NCBI GenBank assembly: GCA_034437275.1
Contig: DAOTUD010000040.1
Location: forward strand, 62,001 to 126,000
Direction: 5' to 3'
Length of the DNA stretch: 64,000 nt
Origin: TC-15 sp034437275
GTDB lineage: Bacteria > Chloroflexota > Anaerolineae > Aggregatilineales > Aggregatilineaceae
The position numbers and the translations under genes were made by a program. Below, piece by piece: positions 59,090 to 64,000 of this stretch. Under the pieces are notes generated by a model that saw only the letters and a list, made by a program, of their open reading frames with translations, was not told where the DNA came from and did not search any database. Each line of letters opens with the position of its first letter. Position 1 is the first letter of the stretch.

Positions 59090-60322
59090 ATGGCACATTT
59101 CTGGTTTACATCCGCCCCGTTGCCTGGCCATCTGGACTGGGGCGGCCTGCTGAAGACGGCCCAGGCGCTCCAGGCGCAGGGCCATGCCGTGACGTGGGTA
59201 TCCGAGGGGCCGATCGCGGGGCTGGTGGCGCGCACCGGGATTCCCTTCGCCGCTGTTGAGCAGAGTGGGTGGCGCTGGCCCCCGCCGCCGCTGCCTTCCC
59301 CGGGGGAGGTGGCGCACGCGGACATGGTGGTGCTGCGCTATCGCCGCGCGCTGGATACGTGGCTGAGCGCGGACCTCGTCGCGGAAGGGGCTGCCGCGCT
59401 GCGCGACCTGACCGGCACCATTAGCCCGCCGGACGTGATCGTAACCGACCCGTTCCTGGCGGCGGCGGCGCTGGCGGCGGAACTGCTGGACGTGCCGCTG
59501 ATGGTGGGTGGCTGGCCTGCCGGGCCGCCCATCGACGAGGACCAGTTGCTCTACGCCCAGCGCGAACTGGGCCAGGCGGCACGCGACCGCATCGGCGACC
59601 TGTGCGCGCAGTTTGACCTGGCGGGCGTCAACTTCAGCCAGGACGCCACGCCCGAAGTGCAAAGCCCACACCTGCACATCAGCTATTTCTCGCGCTACTG
59701 GCACCAGGCCGACCCTACCCCGCTGCCGCAGACCGAGTTCGTCGGCGGGTTCGCGGAGCCGCCGCCCGGCGATCCGCCGTTCTGGCTGGACGACATCCCG
59801 CCCGATCAGGACCTGGGCATGGTCACGCTGGGCAGCACCTTCACCGGCGACCTGGATTTCTTCGTGCTGGGGGCGCACGCGCTGGCGCTCAACGACATGA
59901 TCCCGCTGGTCGTGCTCGGCCACCAGTCCATCGCGCCGGGGGATAAAGCCTGGCTGAAGGAAAACCTGCCCGGCGGCACGCGCCTGCTGAGTTGGGTGCC
60001 CTACGACCACGTCCTGCCGCGCCTGGCGGTGATCATCCATCACGGCGGGATGGGCACCACCCACGCCGCGATCACGCACGGTCTGCCGCAGATCATCGTG
60101 CCGCGCGCCGCCGACCAGCGCGGGCAGGCGCGCCGCGCCCGGCAGGCCAAAGTCGGGCTGGAGCTGTCCGGGCCGGAGGTGCACCAGGGCAAGCTGCCCC
60201 CGGCGGTGCAGGCCATCACCAGCACGCCGCTGGTCGCGGAGGCGGTGGCCAGCCTGCGCACGTCGTTTGCGCAACTGGGCGGCCCACCGCGCGCCGCCGA
60301 ACTGCTCGGCGAGTTGGTGTGA
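59090..60322 (+). CDS. GT1-family glycosyltransferase (MGT-like)
   Basis: 410 aa. GT-B fold. The N-terminal part begins HFWFTSAPLPGHLDWGGLL. The C-terminal nucleotide-binding region is WVPYDHVLPRLAVIIHHGGM, then GTTHAAITHGLPQIIVPRA, the HGG motif of UDP-sugar GT1 enzymes (macrolide, sterol or flavonoid glycosyltransferases). The acceptor is unknown. ATG 59090 has AAGGAG upstream. It stands alone, followed by a very strong hairpin. Confidence 0.88.
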   Translation: MAHFWFTSAPLPGHLDWGGLLKTAQALQAQGHAVTWVSEGPIAGLVARTGIPFAAVEQSGWRWPPPPLPSPGEVAHADMVVLRYRRALDTWLSADLVAEGAAALRDLTGTISPPDVIVTDPFLAAAALAAELLDVPLMVGGWPAGPPIDEDQLLYAQRELGQAARDRIGDLCAQFDLAGVNFSQDATPEVQSPHLHISYFSRYWHQADPTPLPQTEFVGGFAEPPPGDPPFWLDDIPPDQDLGMVTLGSTFTGDLDFFVLGAHALALNDMIPLVVLGHQSIAPGDKAWLKENLPGGTRLLSWVPYDHVLPRLAVIIHHGGMGTTHAAITHGLPQIIVPRAADQRGQARRARQAKVGLELSGPEVHQGKLPPAVQAITSTPLVAEAVASLRTSFAQLGGPPRAAELLGELV

Positions 60323-60361
60323 GCGTGGTGGGCGTGCGCATACAGACCGGCTGAACATGCA

Positions 60362-60391
60362 CCAGGGCGGATCATGTGCGATCCGCCCTGG
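60362..60391. terminator. 12-bp stem hairpin between convergent genes
   Basis: CCAGGGCGGATC (60362-60373) pairs perfectly with GATCCGCCCTGG (60380-60391), loop ATGTGC. No T-tract on either side. Confidence 0.65.
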
Positions 60392-60418
60392 CGTGTGTTC
60401 GTGCTGTGACGCGCTGCG

Positions 60419-61762
60419 TTACGGCAGGCCCCACAGCCACACGCTGTTATCGCCGGAACCGGACGCAATCAGCGCCCCGTCCGGGCTGAAGCGCGCGCTG
60501 TCGACGCGGTCGGAGTGGCCGCGCAGCACCGCGATCACGGACTGCGTGTTGGCATCCCAGATGCGGACCGTCTGGTCGGCGCTGGAGGAGATGATCAACG
60601 ACCCGTCCGGACTCCACTCCGCGCTGTAGACGCCTTCAGCGTGATCACGCAGTACCGCGATGGAGCTGAAGGTGTTCATATCCCACAGGCGCACGGTGCT
60701 GTCGTAGCTGCCGGAGACGATGGTCTGGTTGTCGGGGCTGATGTCGACCGCCCACACGCTGCTGGTGTGCCCGGTCATCACGCCCAACTGCTGGCCGGTG
60801 GCCATGTCCCACACGCGGATCGAGTAGTCGGTCCCGCTGGAGGACACCAGCCGTTGGCTGTCGGAGGTAAACGCGACCATCAGCACATTGCCGGGATGCC
60901 CGCGCAGCGTGTGTATGAGCTGCCACGTGTTGGTATCCCAGACCCGCACCAGGTTGTCGCCGCAGGCTGCGGCCAGCATCGAGCCGTCTGGACTCCACTC
61001 CACGTAGTACACTTCGTCCAGGTCGGTGGTGACCAGTTGGAGCTGCCGCCCGGTGGTGGCGTCCCACACGCGCACGGTGGCATCGCCCAGGCCCGCCCCG
61101 GACGCGATCAATTGCCCGTCGGGACTCCACGCCACACCCAGCACCAGCCCGCTGTGCCCGACCAGGGTATTGCTCTGCTGGCCGGTGGCCACATCCCACA
61201 CGCGGATCACGTGGTCGCCGCTGCCGCCGGATACGACTTTTGTGCCGTCCGGGCTGAAGTCCACCACGCGGATGATCCCATCGTGCCCGAGAAGCTGCGC
61301 TTTCTGCGTGATCTGCCTCGCGTTGGCGACGGTGATCGCGTTCGGTGACAGCGCCGGCCCGCTGCTGCCACTGGCAGCCTGCGCGGTTTGGGTGAGGCGT
61401 CCGGCGGCGGTCGCGGCCAGGTCCGGGGTGGGCTGTTGGGCGGCGGCGGTCTGCGTCAGGCGGGCTTCTGCCGTCGCGCGCAGCCCGGCGGCCTGCGCGG
61501 TTTGGGTGATACGGGCGGCGGCGGTCGCGGCCAGGTCTGGGGTGGGCTGCTGGGCGGCGGCGGTCTGCGTCGCCTGGATGATCAGCGCGTCCATCTCGGC
61601 CTGGATCGTGGCTTCCATGTCGGATAAGGTGGGCGTCTGCCGGAAGCTGCCGGCGGGGAATTCAATGGCGTAATCCTGCGCGCTGGTGACGGCGACAATC
61701 GAGAAGCCGAGCACCAGCAGCACGATCAGCCCTGCACTTGCATACCAGAATTTTGCACGCAT
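60419..61762 (-). CDS. Secreted or membrane-anchored WD40 protein with TQT/PTPD repeats
   Basis: 447 aa from ATG 61762 (AAAGGAAAAC upstream). An N-terminal hydrophobic segment (YASAGLIVLLVLGFSIVAV) is a signal peptide or anchor. Two copies of a low-complexity unit TQTAAAQQPTPDLAATAA, then RxTQTAQAA, separate it from a seven-bladed WD40 propeller (about 150-447). Blades have FSPDGTKVVSGG, then HVIRVWD patterns. It is likely a scaffold outside the cell. It lies next to a second, larger WD40 gene in the same direction. Confidence 0.85.
   Translation of the reverse strand: MRAKFWYASAGLIVLLVLGFSIVAVTSAQDYAIEFPAGSFRQTPTLSDMEATIQAEMDALIIQATQTAAAQQPTPDLAATAAARITQTAQAAGLRATAEARLTQTAAAQQPTPDLAATAAGRLTQTAQAASGSSGPALSPNAITVANARQITQKAQLLGHDGIIRVVDFSPDGTKVVSGGSGDHVIRVWDVATGQQSNTLVGHSGLVLGVAWSPDGQLIASGAGLGDATVRVWDATTGRQLQLVTTDLDEVYYVEWSPDGSMLAAACGDNLVRVWDTNTWQLIHTLRGHPGNVLMVAFTSDSQRLVSSSGTDYSIRVWDMATGQQLGVMTGHTSSVWAVDISPDNQTIVSGSYDSTVRLWDMNTFSSIAVLRDHAEGVYSAEWSPDGSLIISSSADQTVRIWDANTQSVIAVLRGHSDRVDSARFSPDGALIASGSGDNSVWLWGLP
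61378..61571. repeat. Two roughly 80-bp direct repeats coding the PTPD linker
   Basis: GCCTGCGCGGTTTGGGTGA, then GTCGCGGCCAGGTC and GGGTGGGCTG at 61378-61458, repeat with few changes at 61491-61571. They encode the duplicated linker of the WD40 protein. Confidence 0.8.
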
Positions 61763-61872
61763 CTGTTTTCCTTTCATCATTCGCTATGTATTCTTGCCTG
61801 AGGACGGCTGCCAACAAGGGGGCGGGCACGCGGCCCGCCCGTGCTGTGTCGATGTCTATCGCAGTGGGGCCG

Positions 61873-64000
61873 CTAGGGTGCGGCGCGCCACAGGCGCACG
61901 TTGTCGTCCCAGCCAGCGGAAACGATCAGCGTGCCGTCATTGCTCCAGTCGACGTCGGTCACGTCGGTGTTGTGACCGCGCAGCGTGACCAGGCTGGTGC
62001 TGGTGTTCAGGTCCCAGATTTTCATGGTGTCGTCGTAGCTGCTGGTCACCAGCAGCGAGTCGGCGGGGCTGAAGGCCACGCCGAAGATCAGGCCGCCGGT
62101 ATGCGCGGTGATCTGCTGCACCTGGGTGCGGCTGGCCACGTCCCAGATGATCAGGTTGCCGTCCCAGTCGCCGGTCGCCAGCAGCGTCCCGATGGCGCTG
62201 AAGTCCATCGCGGTCGCGGTGTCGGAGTGGCCGCGCAGCGTGGCGACCTCGGTCCAGGTGGCGGTATCCCACAGCTTGACGGTGGTGTCCTTGCTGCCCG
62301 TCGCCAGCAGCGAGTTGTCCGGGCTGAACTGCACGGCCATCACCCAGTCGGTGTGGGAATCGAGGACCTGGATCGTGGTGCGTGTGTTGACGTCCCAGAT
62401 GCGGACGGTGTTGTCGTAGCTGGCGCTGGCGATCCAGCGATTGTTGGGGCTGAAGTCGACCTCGGCCATTTTGTCGGAGTGGCCGCGCAGCACGGCCAGT
62501 TCGGTCCCGGTGTTGGCGTCCCAAATGCGGACGGTGTTGTCGGTCGCGCCGGACGCGATCATCGTGCCATCGCCGCTGAACGACGCATCGTAGATGTCGC
62601 CGGTGTGCCCGCGCAGCGTGGTGATGGTCGTGCCGGTCGCTATGTCCCAGATGCGCACCGTGTCATCGTAGCCACACGACGCGATCTTGGTGCCGTCCGG
62701 GCTGAAGTCCAGCCCCCACACGTTGTCGGTGTGGCCGGTCAGCGTCTGGACGTTGGCGACGCTGTCGATGTTGGTCGGGTTGATGCTGGTGAAGCCGTCG
62801 CTGGGGATGACGGGGGTATCAGGCGTGTCGGGCGGTTGGACGACCCCGCCTGCCAGGCCCCACACGCGCACGTTGTCGTCCCAGCCGCCAGAAACCAGCA
62901 GCGCGCCGTCGGCGCTCCAGTCTACGTCGGTCACGTCGGCGTCGTGATCGGTCAGCGTGACCAGGCTGGTGCCGGTATTCACGTCCCAGATTTTCAGCGT
63001 TTCGTCGTAGCTGCTGGTGGCGAGCAAGGCCCCGTCCGGGCTGAAGACCGCGCCGAAGATCAGGCCGCCGGAATGGGCGTTGATCTGCTGGCGTTGGGTG
63101 CGGGTCGCCACGTCCCACAGGATCACGGTGCCGTCCCAGTCGCCGGTGGCCAGCAGCGTGCCATCCGGGCTGAAGTCGATGGCGGTCGCGGTGTCGGTGT
63201 GGCCGCTGAGCGTGGCGATCGGGTTCCAGGTGATGGTATCCCACAGCTTGACGTCGGTGTCTTCGCTGCCGGTGGCCAGCAGCGAGTTGTCCGGGCTGAA
63301 CTGGACGCCCATCACATCGTTGCTGTGGCCTTGCAGCACCGCGATTTCCGTGTAGGTGGCCGTGTCCCAGATGCGGGCGGTGTTATCTTCGGCCCCGCTG
63401 GCGATCCAGCGCCCGTCCGGGCTGAAGATCACGTCCTGCACTTTGGCTGTATGGCCGCGCAGCGTGGCCAGTTCGGCCCCAGTGTTGGCGTCCCACACGC
63501 GCACCAGGTTGTCGTTGCCGCCTGTCACCAGGCGCGTGCCGTCGGGGCTGTAGGCTACGTCGTAGGCCCGGTCGTCGTGGGCGTTGATGGTGAAGACGGT
63601 CCCCCCGGACGCGATATCCCACACGCGCACGTCGCCATCCCAACCGGCGGACGCCACCCGCGATCCGTCGGGGCTGAAGACCGTCGCCCACGTGTGATCG
63701 GTGTGGCCGCTGAAGGTCTTGAGGTTGGCGACGCTGGCCGCGTTGCCCGGGTTGATGATGGAGGTGCCGTCGCTGGGGATGATGGGGGTATCCGGCGTGT
63801 CGGGCGGTTGGACCACCCCGCCTGCCAGGCCCCACACGCGCACGTTGTCGTCCCAGCCGCCGGAGGCGATCAGCGAGCCGTCGGCGTTCCAGTCGACGTC
63901 GGTCACGTCGGCGTTGTGGCCTTGCAGCACCGCCAGTTCTGTGCCGGTGTTCAGGTCCCAGATTTTCAGCGTGTCGTCGTAGCTGCTGGTGACCAGCAGC
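61873..64000 (-). CDS. Giant WD40 protein: tandem seven-bladed propellers (5' end outside window)
   Basis: The frame is open to the right edge, so at least 708 residues are visible and the start is missing. Each module has seven WD40 blades (for example FSPDGTLLATGDWDGTVILW and SADGALLVSGGWDDNVRVWG), then a linker with VVQPPDTPDTP and SINPxN before the next. Two full modules and the end of a third are seen, with a period of about 972 bp (324 aa) and high identity. It ends WRAAP. Such proteins form extended scaffolds. If the missing N-terminus resembles the neighbour's, the protein is secreted or anchored. Confidence 0.85.
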   Translation of the reverse strand, partial: LLVTSSYDDTLKIWDLNTGTELAVLQGHNADVTDVDWNADGSLIASGGWDDNVRVWGLAGGVVQPPDTPDTPIIPSDGTSIINPGNAASVANLKTFSGHTDHTWATVFSPDGSRVASAGWDGDVRVWDIASGGTVFTINAHDDRAYDVAYSPDGTRLVTGGNDNLVRVWDANTGAELATLRGHTAKVQDVIFSPDGRWIASGAEDNTARIWDTATYTEIAVLQGHSNDVMGVQFSPDNSLLATGSEDTDVKLWDTITWNPIATLSGHTDTATAIDFSPDGTLLATGDWDGTVILWDVATRTQRQQINAHSGGLIFGAVFSPDGALLATSSYDETLKIWDVNTGTSLVTLTDHDADVTDVDWSADGALLVSGGWDDNVRVWGLAGGVVQPPDTPDTPVIPSDGFTSINPTNIDSVANVQTLTGHTDNVWGLDFSPDGTKIASCGYDDTVRIWDIATGTTITTLRGHTGDIYDASFSGDGTMIASGATDNTVRIWDANTGTELAVLRGHSDKMAEVDFSPNNRWIASASYDNTVRIWDVNTRTTIQVLDSHTDWVMAVQFSPDNSLLATGSKDTTVKLWDTATWTEVATLRGHSDTATAMDFSAIGTLLATGDWDGNLIIWDVASRTQVQQITAHTGGLIFGVAFSPADSLLVTSSYDDTMKIWDLNTSTSLVTLRGHNTDVTDVDWSNDGTLIVSAGWDDNVRLWRAAP

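Overview
The window is 64 kb of dense, GC-rich bacterial chromosome with no rRNA, tRNA, phage or plasmid genes that I can recognise. The gene mix is most like a Chloroflexota bacterium, probably of the Anaerolineae type. It has secreted and membrane-anchored proteins with SH3-like domains, seven-bladed WD40 propellers and T/Q/P-rich linkers, a Uma2 nuclease, many degenerate receiver proteins and an actinobacterial-type inositol-phosphate synthase. It also has a CdaA/YbbR c-di-AMP pair and GC-rich palindromic intergenic repeats. This placement is inference from gene content, not from a marker-gene tree.

Layout. 1-2.2 kb: end of a secreted SH3 protein and a secreted Ca-binding-type repeat protein. 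2.3-5.1 kb: large HerA/DUF87-like ATPase. 5.3-10.3 kb: three tandem paralogous membrane proteins divergent from a NarL-type two-component system, with a cluster of GTGATC half-sites between them. 10.3-13.4 kb: decayed transposase, a secreted glycosidase-like protein and a TPR membrane protein. 13.7-19.3 kb: SqdB, regulators, a GT4 glycosyltransferase and small membrane proteins. 19.5-25.4 kb: rRNA methyltransferase, Uma2, then an oxidoreductase/PucR/glutamine synthetase operon. 25.4-28.6 kb: repeats and small unknown genes, including a tandem family whose middle copy is truncated. 28.7-30.9 kb: glmS preceded by a candidate glmS ribozyme. 31-38 kb: small secreted and regulatory genes, inositol-phosphate synthase, an ArsR/CDF metal efflux operon and a CPBP protease. 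38.5-43 kb: housekeeping-type sigma factor, acyltransferase, FHA protein and Der. 43.4-49.3 kb: GlsB-like, YbbR and CdaA, then a long TPR protein and ornithine carbamoyltransferase. 49.7-52.9 kb: a lone oligopeptide-binding protein with a long AT-rich leader, and a DJ-1/PfpI protein. 53-64 kb: DNA polymerase I, two tandem C39-peptidase/TPR proteins, a frameshifted PPOX gene, a GT1 glycosyltransferase and two WD40 proteins, the last cut by the window edge.

The strongest non-coding signal is a region of about 220 nt before glmS that carries the conserved core of the metabolite-sensing glmS self-cleaving ribozyme, with compensating helices. Two families of MITE-like palindromic repeats are scattered between genes, one of them with terminal inverted repeats and a possible 7-bp target duplication. 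The least explained protein system is the trio of paralogous membrane proteins linked to the two-component system at 5.3-10.3 kb.
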